DNA from: Polyangiaceae bacterium
GTDB lineage: Bacteria; Myxococcota_A; Polyangia; Polyangiales; Polyangiaceae
Direction: 5' to 3'
DNA: 64,000 bases
Assembly (NCBI GenBank): GCA_016719945.1
Contig: JADJYE010000030.1
Location: forward strand, 186,001 to 250,000
How positions within the stretch are numbered: position 1 is the stretch's first letter; each line of letters starts with the position of its first letter. The translations under genes were made by a program, and so were the position numbers. The notes beneath the pieces are model-generated. The model did no database searches, had not been told where the DNA came from, and saw nothing but the letters and a program-made list of their open reading frames with translations. Below are positions 10,178 through 19,008 of this stretch, piece after piece.

Positions 10178-10806
10178 TGCAGGGTCTCGGCGCCCGATCG
10201 GTGGTGAGGCTTGGCGCTCGACAGGTCATCGATGCGCCCCCCGAACATGAAGCTGAGGCCGATCGCCACCACGCTCAGCGCCGCGTTGACGTACATGCCG
10301 ACGCCCCAGTCGATGATGTGGGGGTCGATCGGGTTGTAGGGAGGCTTGAAGGCCATGCGCACCACGACCGTCATCAGGCTCATCCCGGCGAGGAACCCCA
10401 CCGCGACGCGCGCCCCCCGCATCTTGAAGACGCATCGCCTCGACAGCACCAGCGGCAACATCACCATCCACGCGACGAGCGGGGCCCACATCCACCCGAG
10501 GTGGCCCGCGATCTGCGGGCCCGTCATGTCGATCCGCTCCGGCGCGGTCTCCTTCACCCACGGCAGGAAGAACGCGAGCACTCCAGCGAGCGCCACGACG
10601 ACGAGCGCCCCCCGTCCCCGCCCTGCGTACGTCCACGGGAGGATCTCCTCGTCGGGTGGGGTCTCCTCGACGGCCTCTCCCCCGATGGCCTTGGCCTTCG
10701 GCAGCTCCTCGAGCCGCCTCAGCGCGAGGCCGCACTCGGGGCAGGTCTTGGCCTCGGTGTGCTCGAACATCTCCCGGCAGAAGGGGCAGGCGACGATCGT
10801 TCCCAT
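10174..10806 (-). CDS. Zinc-ribbon membrane protein of unknown function
   Basis: 210 residues, ATG start 10806. The N-terminus has a zinc ribbon (CPFC, then CPEC 14 residues later), followed by an acidic linker and about four or five hydrophobic segments (ALVVVALAGVLAFFLPWV, MWAPLVAWMVMLPLVL, VAVGFLAGMSLMTVVVRM, ALSVVAIGLSFMFG). This ribbon-then-membrane layout is frequent among uncharacterised myxobacterial proteins. The gene is divergent from phhB. Its stop codon TAG is formed by the first bases of the 145-bp repeat array. No function can be assigned. Confidence 0.75.
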   Translation of the reverse strand: MGTIVACPFCREMFEHTEAKTCPECGLALRRLEELPKAKAIGGEAVEETPPDEEILPWTYAGRGRGALVVVALAGVLAFFLPWVKETAPERIDMTGPQIAGHLGWMWAPLVAWMVMLPLVLSRRCVFKMRGARVAVGFLAGMSLMTVVVRMAFKPPYNPIDPHIIDWGVGMYVNAALSVVAIGLSFMFGGRIDDLSSAKPHHRSGAETLH

Positions 10807-10918
10807 AGGCCTCGCGAGAGAATAGCCCACGGAGCCTTCGACAGCCCGCCTGGCGCCCGGGTTCCCGGGGAGGTGATCATCTCCTCGGGCGGCGGGGCGT
10901 GGTAGGGTCCGCGGCGAC

Positions 10919-11227
10919 ATGGCAGGTCCTCGCAGCAAGCTGCAGCAGCACGAGATCGACGCGTTCGCCGGCCCCGCCGGCTGGCGCTGTGACGGGGGCG
11001 CGCTCTCCAAGGACATCCCCTTCTCCGCATACCGGGACGGCGTCGCGTTCGCTGTCGCCGTCGCCATGCTCGCTGACCAACGCGACCACCACCCCGACCT
11101 CGGCCTCGGGTACGGCAAGGTGTCGGTCCGCTGGAGCACCCACGACGCCGGCGGGATCACCGGGCTCGATATCGAGCTCGCGCGCGCGACCGACGAGCTG
11201 TCCGCCCGCCACGGCGCGCAGGGGTGA
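10919..11227 (+). CDS. phhB: Pterin-4a-carbinolamine dehydratase
   Basis: 102 residues, the usual size of the family. The signature runs through the whole length: FSAYRDGVAFAVAVAMLADQ, then DHHPDLGLGYGKVSVRW and THDAGGITGLD. The enzyme dehydrates 4a-hydroxytetrahydrobiopterin, either recycling the pterin cofactor of aromatic amino acid hydroxylases or moonlighting in moco/folate-related chemistry. It is the first gene of a run with rnc, which starts inside its stop codon (GTGA). No phenylalanine hydroxylase gene is present in this window. Confidence 0.92.
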   Translation: MAGPRSKLQQHEIDAFAGPAGWRCDGGALSKDIPFSAYRDGVAFAVAVAMLADQRDHHPDLGLGYGKVSVRWSTHDAGGITGLDIELARATDELSARHGAQG

Positions 11228-11913
11228 AGCTCCCTGCGCTGCTCGCCGCGGTCCTCGATGACCACGCCGACCTCGATCACCTGGAGCAGGCTCTCACTCA
11301 CCCGAGTCACGCGAACGAGCGCAAGAAGGGGCCCCGCCTCGACTATCAGCGGCTCGAGTTCCTCGGCGATGCAGTCATCCAGCTGTGCGTGAGCGAGGCG
11401 CTGATGGCGAGGTTCCCCGAAGCGCGAGAGGGGGAGCTCAGCTTCTTGCGCTCCTCGATCGTGAGCACCGAGGCCCTCGCCGACTACGCGCGTTCGGTCG
11501 ATCTCGGCGCGTCGCTCTTGCTCGGACGTGGGGCCGACGCGGCCGGCGAACGAGCCCAATCGACCGTGCTGGCCGACGCGATCGAGGCCGTGGTCGGGGC
11601 CGTCTACCTCGACCGGGGCCTCGACGTCGCTCGCGCGCTGGTGACGAACGTCATCGAGCTCGGCCTGGAGGCCCGCGGGCAGAAGCCGCTGCGTGACGCG
11701 AAGAGCGAGCTTCAGGAGAAGGTCCAGGCGCTCGGAGGCGCGGCCCATAGGTACCGGCTCGTCGGCACGACGGGCCCCGACCACTCGCGACAGTTCTCCG
11801 TCGAGGTCGACGGCCTGGGCAGGGTCCTCGGCCGCGGTGCCGGGCGCTCGAAGAAGGCCGCGGAGCAAGACGCCGCGCGAGCGGGGCTTCAGGCGCTCGA
11901 GCCTTCGGAGTAA
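11224..11913 (+). CDS. rnc: Ribonuclease III
   Basis: 229 residues, standard length. The endonuclease domain has the signature QRLEFLGDAVIQL with the metal-binding Glu/Asp, a second acidic site in ADAIEAVVGAVYLD, and ALTHPSHANER upstream. A double-stranded-RNA-binding domain follows (DAKSELQEKVQALGG ... GRSKKAAEQDAARAGL). It cleaves dsRNA in rRNA processing and mRNA decay. The GTG start overlaps the stop of phhB by 4 bp, so its expression is probably tied to it. The usual neighbours era and lepB are not here. Confidence 0.95.
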   Translation: MKLPALLAAVLDDHADLDHLEQALTHPSHANERKKGPRLDYQRLEFLGDAVIQLCVSEALMARFPEAREGELSFLRSSIVSTEALADYARSVDLGASLLLGRGADAAGERAQSTVLADAIEAVVGAVYLDRGLDVARALVTNVIELGLEARGQKPLRDAKSELQEKVQALGGAAHRYRLVGTTGPDHSRQFSVEVDGLGRVLGRGAGRSKKAAEQDAARAGLQALEPSE

Positions 11914-11922
11914 GAGGGAGAC

Positions 11923-12333
11923 GTGAAGCGACGCGCGCTCCTGAGCGGTCTCCTGGCGCTCCCCGTCGCGCTGAGGGCCACGCAGGCCTGGGCCGGCAGC
12001 TATCTCGACCGCGCAGCGCTCCTGCTCACCAGCTCCCGCAAGGACGCGGAGGCCCTGCGCAAGCGGATGACGGACAAGGAGCTGGCTCGCGTCGTCAAGA
12101 TCGTCTCCGAGGCGCGTCAGACGGCGGCCTCCAAGATGGACGTCCCCGCGGTGGTCGCCAAGGCGCACCCCCACTTGCTGCTCGCGCTCACCAGGGTGGA
12201 GCGCGCAGCGACCTCTGCGCTCGACGGCAACTTCGTCTCGGTGCTCGAGCACCTGGAGTCGGCGAAGACCGAGGAGACCATCTTCCGCTCCGCCCTGAAG
12301 GAGCTCGGCCACCCGCTCCCGAGCGCGGCATGA
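11923..12333 (+). CDS. Small secreted helical protein
   Basis: 136 residues. The GTG start at 11923 is preceded by GAGGGAG, a good ribosome site. The N-terminus (MKRRALLSGLLALPVALRAT, cleavage after AWA) is a signal peptide; the RRxLL pattern makes Tat export possible. The mature part is all-helical and charged (KDAEALRKRMTDKELARVVK), with no domain I know. It sits between rnc and trmL, overlapping trmL by 4 bp, so it is part of the same transcript although the neighbours act in the cytoplasm. Confidence 0.7.
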   Translation: MKRRALLSGLLALPVALRATQAWAGSYLDRAALLLTSSRKDAEALRKRMTDKELARVVKIVSEARQTAASKMDVPAVVAKAHPHLLLALTRVERAATSALDGNFVSVLEHLESAKTEETIFRSALKELGHPLPSAA

Positions 12334-12839
12334 CGCTCAGGCTGCGCGCGGCGCCCCTCCCTGCGCCCTTCCGCGTCGTGCTCGTCGAGCCCGAGATCCC
12401 CCAGAACACCGGCAACATCGGGCGCCTCGCCGCGGCCACCCAGAGCACGCTCCACCTGGTGGGCCGGCTCGGCTTCCGGGTGGACGAGCACGCGGTGCGC
12501 CGCGCGGGCCTCGACTACTGGCACCTGGTCGACATGAGGCAGCACGCGAGCCTCGCGCACTTCGTCGCCAGCGAGCGTCCTGCACGCTCGCTGTACTTCT
12601 CCGCGAAGACGCCCCGGTCCTACCTCGAGGCTGGCTTTCAACCCGGCGACGCGCTGGTGTTCGGAAAGGAGAGCACTGGGCTCGACCCGGAGCTGCTCGA
12701 ACGCGAGAAGGAGCGCGTCTTCGGCATCCCGACGCTGGGCGCCGTCCGCTCACTGAACCTCTCCAACGCGGTCGCGATCGTCCTGTACGAGGCGCTCCGT
12801 CAGGTGGGAGCGCTCGACGCCGTCACGCTGGGGGAGTAG
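12330..12839 (+). CDS. trmL: tRNA (cytidine/uridine-34 2'-O)-methyltransferase TrmL
   Basis: 169 residues, a minimal SPOUT enzyme without extra RNA-binding domain, as expected for TrmL. Motifs: VVLVEPEIPQNTGNIGRLAA at the start, FGKESTGLDPELLE (knot) and IPTLGAVRSLNLSNAVAIVL at the end. It methylates the ribose of wobble nucleotide 34 in tRNA-Leu isoacceptors in E. coli. The ATG start overlaps the previous stop (ATGA). Being followed by trpS gives a local tRNA-function theme. Confidence 0.93.
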   Translation: MTLRLRAAPLPAPFRVVLVEPEIPQNTGNIGRLAAATQSTLHLVGRLGFRVDEHAVRRAGLDYWHLVDMRQHASLAHFVASERPARSLYFSAKTPRSYLEAGFQPGDALVFGKESTGLDPELLEREKERVFGIPTLGAVRSLNLSNAVAIVLYEALRQVGALDAVTLGE

Positions 12840-12855
12840 AGCGGGCGAGCGGACG

Positions 12856-13854
12856 ATGGCGACGATCTTCAGCGGGATCCAACCTACGGGCGAAGTCCAC
12901 CTCGGCAACTACATGGGCGCTCTGCGCCACTGGGTGTCGCTCTCGAAGCGGCCCGAGCACGAGGCGTTCTTCTCGATCGTCGACTGCCACGCCTTCACGG
13001 TGCCCTATGACGCCAAGGCGTTCCCCAAGGGGGTGTTCGAGACGGCGGTCGCCGTGCTCGCGGTCGGCCTCGACGAGCGCGCGACGGTCTTCGTTCAATC
13101 CGACGTACCCGAGCACACGGAGCTCGCTTGGTACCTCGGCTGCGTCGCGCCGATGGGTGAGCTCGGGCGCATGACTCAGTTCAAGGAGAAGAGCGAGCAG
13201 CACAAGAGCAGCGTCGGGACGGGGCTCTTCACGTACCCCATCCTCATGGCAGCCGACATCTTGCTCTACAAGGCGACGCTCGTCCCCGTCGGCCACGACC
13301 AGCTCCAGCACCTCGAGTTCGCGCGCGATCTCGCGCGACACTTCAACCACCGCTTCAAGACCGAGCTGTTCCCCGAGCCGAAGCCTCACCACCTCACCCT
13401 GCGCATCCGGGGCACCGACGGCGGCGAGAAGATGTCCAAGAGTCGCAACAACACGATCGCGATGCTGGAGCCGCCGCAAGGGATCTGGAAGAAGCTGAAG
13501 GGCGCCTTCACCGACCCTCAGCGCGTCACCCGCGAGATCCCGGGCCGGCCCGAGATCTGCAACATCTACACGATGCACACCGTGGTGACGCCGGAGCCCG
13601 CGCTCACGGAGACGATCCACGCGGGCTGCACCACGGCGAACATCGGCTGCGGCGACTGCAAGAAGCTCCTCGCAGAGTCGCTGGACCGGGAGCTCGCGCC
13701 GGTGCGAGAGCGCGCGGCTGAGCTGCGCGCCCAGCCGAAGCGCGTCCTCGAGGTTCTCGGCGACGGCGCGTCGACCTGCCGCGCGCGCGCCGCCCAGACG
13801 ATGGCGGCGGTGAAGGAGGCGGCAGGCGTCCGTGGCGCGCGGAGCGCCCCGTGA
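12856..13854 (+). CDS. trpS: Tryptophanyl-tRNA synthetase with Fe-S cluster-type cysteine motif
   Basis: 332 residues, normal for bacterial TrpRS. Class I motifs: TGEVHLGNYMGA in place of HIGH, and GEKMSKS (KMSKS) near residue 195. After the catalytic core, the cysteines in EIC-N, AGC-TT, IGC-GD and GDC-KK are spaced C-x22-C-x6-C-x2-C, the spacing of the [4Fe-4S] site described for Thermotoga maritima TrpRS. The protein charges tRNA-Trp with tryptophan. It lies 16 bp after trmL and overlaps the next gene by 4 bp. Confidence 0.95.
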   Translation: MATIFSGIQPTGEVHLGNYMGALRHWVSLSKRPEHEAFFSIVDCHAFTVPYDAKAFPKGVFETAVAVLAVGLDERATVFVQSDVPEHTELAWYLGCVAPMGELGRMTQFKEKSEQHKSSVGTGLFTYPILMAADILLYKATLVPVGHDQLQHLEFARDLARHFNHRFKTELFPEPKPHHLTLRIRGTDGGEKMSKSRNNTIAMLEPPQGIWKKLKGAFTDPQRVTREIPGRPEICNIYTMHTVVTPEPALTETIHAGCTTANIGCGDCKKLLAESLDRELAPVRERAAELRAQPKRVLEVLGDGASTCRARAAQTMAAVKEAAGVRGARSAP

Positions 13855-14324
13855 CCCGCGCCCTGCGAGTGGCGGTGCTCGCAGCGCTGCTCTTCGTCGG
13901 CTGCAAGACCGAGGGGCCTGACGCGACGCCGGAGGGGGTCGTGCGTGAGCTCGTCGAGCGCCTGCAGCGCCTCAACGGGGGCGAGCAAGACGCGAAGGCA
14001 GCCTTCGAGCTCTTGTCCCAGCGCACGCGGGAGAACCTCGAGGACCGCGCGAAGCGCTACACCGCGGCGAGCGGCAAGCGAATCGACCCCGAGATGATGA
14101 TCGCGCCACAGAGCTTCGTTCAGCGGTTCGACGTCCGGTCCTACGAGACCGTGCCCAGCGGTCCTGGGTTCGCGGTCGTGCGCGTGCACGGCGTCGCCGA
14201 GGGCGAGGTCGCCGAGGTGCACTGCGTGTTCGAAGACGGCGGTTGGCGTGTCGACATCGAGCTGCCCCCGCTCGCTCCGGTCGTCGTTCGGCCCCGCGAA
14301 GAGGCGCCGCCGCCTCGCCGCTGA
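13851..14324 (+). CDS. Lipoprotein with NTF2-like or DUF4878-like fold (tentative)
   Basis: 157 residues. GTG start inside the trpS stop. The signal peptide ends LLFVGC, a good lipobox. The pattern TPEGVVRELVERLQRLNGGEQD...AFELLSQRTRENLEDRAKRY followed by beta-rich VVRVHGVAEGEVAEVHCVFE and GGWRVDIELP resembles small NTF2/lumazine-like lipoproteins, but I cannot name the family with certainty. The C-terminus is Pro/Arg-rich. It is the last gene of the phhB-trpS run and converges on the antiporter gene. Confidence 0.65.
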   Translation: MTRALRVAVLAALLFVGCKTEGPDATPEGVVRELVERLQRLNGGEQDAKAAFELLSQRTRENLEDRAKRYTAASGKRIDPEMMIAPQSFVQRFDVRSYETVPSGPGFAVVRVHGVAEGEVAEVHCVFEDGGWRVDIELPPLAPVVVRPREEAPPPRR

Positions 14325-14364
14325 GGCCCTTGCCCGAGGCGGGCCCGCGACGAAAGCCTCCGGC

Positions 14365-15735
14365 TCAAGCGTCGCTCGTCGGCGTCGGCGTCGATGTCGC
14401 GCCCGAGCCCTCTTCTGCAGCCTTCCCGCTCTCGCCTGCCCGATCGAGCCCGAGCTTGAAGAGGATGGGCCCGACGATCTCGTTGATGGTGACGCAGGCG
14501 ATGCTCAACGTCGTGAACTCGGCGCCCAGACCCGGGAACGCCCTCATGACCACGACGATGATCCCCAAAGAGAGCCCAGCTTGGGAGACGAGCGGGCTCC
14601 ACCCCCAAGCATGAATGACCGGGCGATCATGGGCCGCGCGGCTCGACAATCGGGCGGCCCCGTAGGTTGCCAAGAACCGAACGAGGCACAGGGCGAGGGC
14701 GACCAGCCCAACGGAGCGGAGCAAAGAGAGGTCGACCTTCGCGCCCGCTAGCGCGAAGAAGACCACGAAGACGAGGGCCCCCGTCCGCTGAACAGCTTCG
14801 AGCAGTCGTGGACCCTGCTGGCTGAAGTTGCGCACGAAGAAGCCCGCGACCAGGAACGCCAGCAGCGCATCGAACCTGATGTAGCGGAGCAGCTCCGAGA
14901 GCCCGACGCCCAGACCCAGGAGCATCAGGAGGCGATTCTTCCCGATGAGACGGAGGTAGACGATGAGCGCGAGCCCGACGCACACCCCGACCGAGACGCT
15001 CCCGACCATGTCGTAGCCGAGCTGCGTGAGATCCGAGAACGAGAGCGCTTCACCCGAGTCGAAGAGCGGTCGGACCAGCGGAATCATCAGCGCCGTGAGC
15101 AACACGCACACGAGGTTCGAGAGCATCACGAAGGCGATCGAGAACGTGGTCAGCGGTCCCGCGGGCCGCACCTGGGCGATGATGCCGAGCAGCGCGGCGG
15201 GGGACCGGGTCACCGAGATGAGCCCCCAGAGGAGCGCGGCGCCGACGATCGCACCCGTCCCGAGGGTGGAGAGGGCCGTGAACGGGACGAGCGCGGCGAA
15301 GACCACGGCCGTAATGACGAGAACGATCGTGTGCTGGAGCAAGGTCGCCCAAGCGATGCTCTTGGCCGAAGCTTTCAGCATTCCGATCTCGAGCTCCGCG
15401 CCGCCGGCGAGGGCGATGAGCGACAGCGCGAGGGCATTGACCGGCGCGAGGCGCGTGAGCGTCCCGGCGTCGATCAGGCCGAGGACAGAGGGCCCGGCGA
15501 TGAGGCCCGCGAGCAGGTAGCCAGAGAGGTGGGGCAGCCCAAACACCTCCATCAGCTCGCTCGTGAGGGTGCCAGCGAGCAGCAGGAAGCCGAGGCCGAC
15601 GATGGTCCCGACGACGCTCGCCGCCTGGTGGACCAGGCGCGACGCGATGAACACGACGGCGAAGACGACGATGAGCGCCGCCGCCTGCACGGCGCGAGCC
15701 GTCGCGCTCTTGGGTGCGGCGCTCGCCTCGCTCAC
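14365..15735 (-). CDS. Cation:proton antiporter (CPA2/Kef-type), membrane domain only
   Basis: 456 residues with about 12 hydrophobic segments. Features of CPA2 exchangers: HLSGYLLAGLIAGPSVLGLI at the second/third helix, ALIALAGGAELEIGML, and FDALLAFLVAGFFVRN. There is no RCK/TrkA-N domain at the C-terminus, which ends in a Ser/Thr/Pro tail. The family exchanges K+ or Na+ for protons across the inner membrane. The GTG start 15735 overlaps the stop of the second antiporter gene (GTGA). Two antiporters and an MscS channel in one operon point to osmotic or pH homeostasis (inference). Confidence 0.8.
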   Translation of the reverse strand: MSEASAAPKSATARAVQAAALIVVFAVVFIASRLVHQAASVVGTIVGLGFLLLAGTLTSELMEVFGLPHLSGYLLAGLIAGPSVLGLIDAGTLTRLAPVNALALSLIALAGGAELEIGMLKASAKSIAWATLLQHTIVLVITAVVFAALVPFTALSTLGTGAIVGAALLWGLISVTRSPAALLGIIAQVRPAGPLTTFSIAFVMLSNLVCVLLTALMIPLVRPLFDSGEALSFSDLTQLGYDMVGSVSVGVCVGLALIVYLRLIGKNRLLMLLGLGVGLSELLRYIRFDALLAFLVAGFFVRNFSQQGPRLLEAVQRTGALVFVVFFALAGAKVDLSLLRSVGLVALALCLVRFLATYGAARLSSRAAHDRPVIHAWGWSPLVSQAGLSLGIIVVVMRAFPGLGAEFTTLSIACVTINEIVGPILFKLGLDRAGESGKAAEEGSGATSTPTPTSDA

Positions 15736-17099
15736 GGCTTCCTCTTGGCGGGGGCGGGCCTCAGGCGGCCCGTCGTCGTGCGGATGAGGCTGGGGGGAGG
15801 CCTCGTGCTCACGCTCCGGCCCGTCGTGGTGCGGATGAGCCGCGCCGCCGCGCGCTCCTCCTCCGCGGTGGGCCGCGGCGGCGGCCGCGACGACGGCGCG
15901 ACCGACAGCGGGGAGATCTCCCCCGCCGCGCGCAGCTCGCGGCGCAAGAAGACCGTGCCGAGCAGCTCCCCGGCGAGGGCGTTGAGCGCCGCGAGCGCCA
16001 GGATCCACTCACTGGCTTGGCCGGGGAAGCGGATCACGAACGCGAGGCCGACGACGATCGAGAGCACGCCGGCTGGCAAGAGGCCGAGCCCGAGCGAGGG
16101 CGAGCGCCGCGTCTTCGGCTCGAGCATCCCGCTCACGACCCGCCCCGAGAGGAGCTTCGCGAGCACGCGCGCGCCGAGCACGCTCACCGCGATCAGCGCG
16201 AACGGCATGAGCGGGGGGATGACGATGTGCACACCCGCCAGCACGAGCGCCGGGAGCATGCTCGCGCGCTCGGTCGAGCCGAGCAGCGACTGCAGGGCGC
16301 CACGCTCCTTGGCGAGCGCCGTCGCGACGATGCCCATGATGAACGTCGCGGACGGCGCGGAGAGCCCCAGGCGCAGGCTGACGCCGATGCACAAGAGGCC
16401 GGTCCCGAGCAGGATGCCCCACCTCTGGCTGTAGCGAGGCTCGATGTCGAACAGCGCCGCGCAGGTGGCGCCGAGGGCCCCGCCGATGCCGACGGTCGCT
16501 GCCAAGCCCGACCAGGGCAGACCTGGGAGCGCCAGCGCCGCCTCCTGCGGGAGGATGGCCGCGACGACCGCGAGCATCAGGATGGGCAGCGCGTCGTCGG
16601 CCTCCGAGAGGTCCGCGAGCAGCTTCGTCAGAGGCCCGTCCGCGCTGTAACGTTGAGCCACCCAGCGCATCGCGTGACGTGTCGTCTCCGCGCTGACGGC
16701 CGCCACCCCAAGGCCAAGGACCAGCACGTCGCGCGCGGCGAGGTCGGTGAGCGCGAACGCGAGGACGACCGCAGGCCCCGCCGTGCACAGCCCGGTCAGG
16801 GCCGAGAGGCCCAGCCCGGTCAGCATCCGATCGAGCGACACCCGCTTGCGGCCGACGTAGCCGTAGTCGGAGCCGAACGCGAACGTGAGCCACGCGAGGG
16901 CCGCCAGCGTGAGGGCCTCGAAGCCTTCGAGCGACTCGCGCGTGACGACGCCCAAGAAGCGCGGCCCGACGAGGACGCCCAGCACGAGGAACTCGCTGCC
17001 CGACGGCAGGCCGAAGCCGCGGATCGAGTGGCCGCTCACCAACATGCTGCCGATGAAGGCCAGCGCGAGCAGCGCCGTGAGCAGGACGAACGGGCTCAC
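15732..17099 (-). CDS. Second cation:proton antiporter-like membrane protein
   Basis: 455 residues from a GTG at 17099 that overlaps the MscS stop. About 12 hydrophobic segments; GFGLPSGSEFLVLGVLVGPR matches the CPA2 signature region, and SEADDALPILMLAVVAAI carries the paired acidic residues typical of the transport site. It is divergent from its neighbour and not a recent duplicate. The C-terminal ~45 residues are cytoplasmic, Arg/Pro-rich and contain a repeated LIRTTTGR motif, encoded by two nearly identical 23-bp stretches (15766-15788 and 15817-15839). Confidence 0.72.
   Translation of the reverse strand: MSPFVLLTALLALAFIGSMLVSGHSIRGFGLPSGSEFLVLGVLVGPRFLGVVTRESLEGFEALTLAALAWLTFAFGSDYGYVGRKRVSLDRMLTGLGLSALTGLCTAGPAVVLAFALTDLAARDVLVLGLGVAAVSAETTRHAMRWVAQRYSADGPLTKLLADLSEADDALPILMLAVVAAILPQEAALALPGLPWSGLAATVGIGGALGATCAALFDIEPRYSQRWGILLGTGLLCIGVSLRLGLSAPSATFIMGIVATALAKERGALQSLLGSTERASMLPALVLAGVHIVIPPLMPFALIAVSVLGARVLAKLLSGRVVSGMLEPKTRRSPSLGLGLLPAGVLSIVVGLAFVIRFPGQASEWILALAALNALAGELLGTVFLRRELRAAGEISPLSVAPSSRPPPRPTAEEERAAARLIRTTTGRSVSTRPPPSLIRTTTGRLRPAPAKRKP
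15766..15839 (-). repeat. 23-bp direct repeat inside the antiporter C-terminus
   Basis: Two copies, 15766-15788 and 15817-15839, differ by one base and lie 51 bp apart, so the frame is kept. They encode the repeated LIRTTTGR motif in the cytoplasmic tail, suggesting slippage-type duplication. Confidence 0.75.
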
Positions 17100-18860
17100 G
17101 CTTCCGTTTCCGGCGCGTCGCCCCCTCTCGCGACGGGCTCCCGAGCCTGGGCGGCCGCCTCGAGCGCAGCGAGCAGCAGGCGGTTCTTGGCGTCGAGATC
17201 CTCCGAGAGCACGCTCAGCGTGAGCCGCGCCTCTTCGCGGGTCACCTCGTCGACCTCGGCGCGCGGCTCGGCGCCGACGATGAGGAGCGCCTCCGAGATG
17301 CGACGGAGCGCAGCGGGGGTGACCTCCGCGCGAGGCAGACTGAAGCGCACGCTGACGCGCGGAGCGACCCCGAGCAGCTCGATCGGGCGGAACAGCGTCA
17401 CGAGGTGAGGGATCCTCGTCTCGTTCCCGTCGGAGTCCTCGATCGTCACGTCGGCGAGGCCGATGTCGACGATCTTTCCGCGCGCGCCGCCGACCCGCAC
17501 GTGCTCCCCGATGCGATAGCGCTGGCCGAAGACGACCCACATGCCCACCGTCGAGCTTGAGACGACCGGCACGCTCGCCAGACCGAGCGTCATGATGCCA
17601 ATGAACCCCGCCCTCGCGAGGGCGCCGTCGGGGTTGCCCGTGAGCACGGGCCCCGCGAACACCAGGGTGGTCAACACGAGCCCGACCCGGACGAGCGTGC
17701 TCGTGGGCCGCGCCAGCTCCGGCGGGATCCACTCCACGGTCGTCGACCCGTCCCGAACGCTTTCGAAGAACAGGCCGATGACGCGGAAGAGCACCGCGAC
17801 GACGAGCGCGGCGATCAGGACCACGATGGTGATCGGCAGGCTGCTCGCGACCCGAGTCGTCAGCGAGACGAACGGCTGGAGCAGCATGCCGTTGAGCTTG
17901 TCGGTGTAGCCTCGCGTCCGCTCGAACAAGCTCAGCGCGGCGAGCAGCCACAGGTAGGCGATCGCGAACTGCGTGAACCACTTGCCGACGCCGATGGTCC
18001 CGCCGATCGCGCTACGAAAGGCGCCCGGGTTGAGCAGCGTCAGCGTCCGCACTCGGATCGCGGGGATGCGATCGGGGTTGTCGTCGACCCAGGCGTTGGC
18101 GCGCTCGGCGAGATCGCCGATCTTGCCGATCAGGTAGACCACGAACAGGCCGAAGAAGATGACCAGGCTGATCGAGAAGATTCGGCTGGCGAGCGCCGTG
18201 CGCTCCTTCTCGGCGCGGATCGCCTCGCGGACCTTCGCGGCGACCGCGTCGGCGTGCACCTCGAGCGAGGCGTCGCCCGCGACATTGACGTCGTCCATCG
18301 TGAGCTGAACGATGGGCGTCGACCCCACGTAGACGGTGGCGGCGTCTTGGGTCTTCTCGACCCGGACGTCGTCGGGGCTCTCGTACTCGAACGACTCCTT
18401 CAGCGCCTTCGAGGCCGCCTTCGCGCGGTCCTTGGCGCTCTGGTCTGCGTGCCGCGCGCGGATCTGGAAGGCGAGCGTCTCGCCGAGCCGCACGTCCCCC
18501 GGCTCGTCCGCCACGGGCGCAGGGGGCGGCGCCACGACCGGCGGGGGCGGCGGGGGCGGAGCAGGGGGGGGCGCCTCGATGACCGGCGGGGCCGGGGCCA
18601 CCGAGGCGGAGGGTACCGCGCTCTTGGCGGGCTTCGGCGGAGGCTCCTCGGGAGGCGGAGGTGGTGGTGGCGGTGGGGGGTGGAGGCGCGGGCTCGACGA
18701 CGCTCGGCGCGGCGCTCGGGGCTGGGGCCGACGAGGGCGTGCCGGCGTCAGGCCCGGCGAGGCCCAGCCGCGTCCCCAGGACGAGCGCGAGCACGACGAC
18801 CAGCGCCGCGAGCCAACTCGGCGGTGGGCGCAGCAACGAGGGGAGCCGGGCGCGCTTCAT
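17096..18860 (-). CDS. MscS-family mechanosensitive channel, apparent frameshift after the signal peptide
   Basis: With one base removed the product is ~587 residues. The N-terminus from ATG 18860 is a signal peptide (WLAALVVVLALVLGTRLGLA) followed by a Pro-rich linker. At the G run 18675-18680 the frame changes, after which a coherent Pro-rich stretch leads into a periplasmic domain, several TM helices (SLVIFFGLFVVYLIGKI, ITIVVLIAALVVAVLF, VGLVLTTLVFAGPVL) and an MscS core (GMWVVFGQRYRIGEHVRVGG, GKIVDIGLADVTIED). The C-terminal domain is cytoplasmic. The indel falls in a homopolymer and may be an error. The channel would release solutes on hypo-osmotic shock, in line with the two antiporters downstream. 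Confidence 0.8.
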
Positions 18861-19008
18861 CAGGGAGCATCCGACCGCGAGGACAGCTGCGGCTGAGGCA
18901 TCCTATATCACGATCGTTCGGCTCGACCGCGAGGCCCTGACGAAGCGCGCCCGGCGCTGGGCGAGCCAGCGTCGGGCGCGGAGCGGGCACGGTCGCCCTT
19001 CGAGGTTC

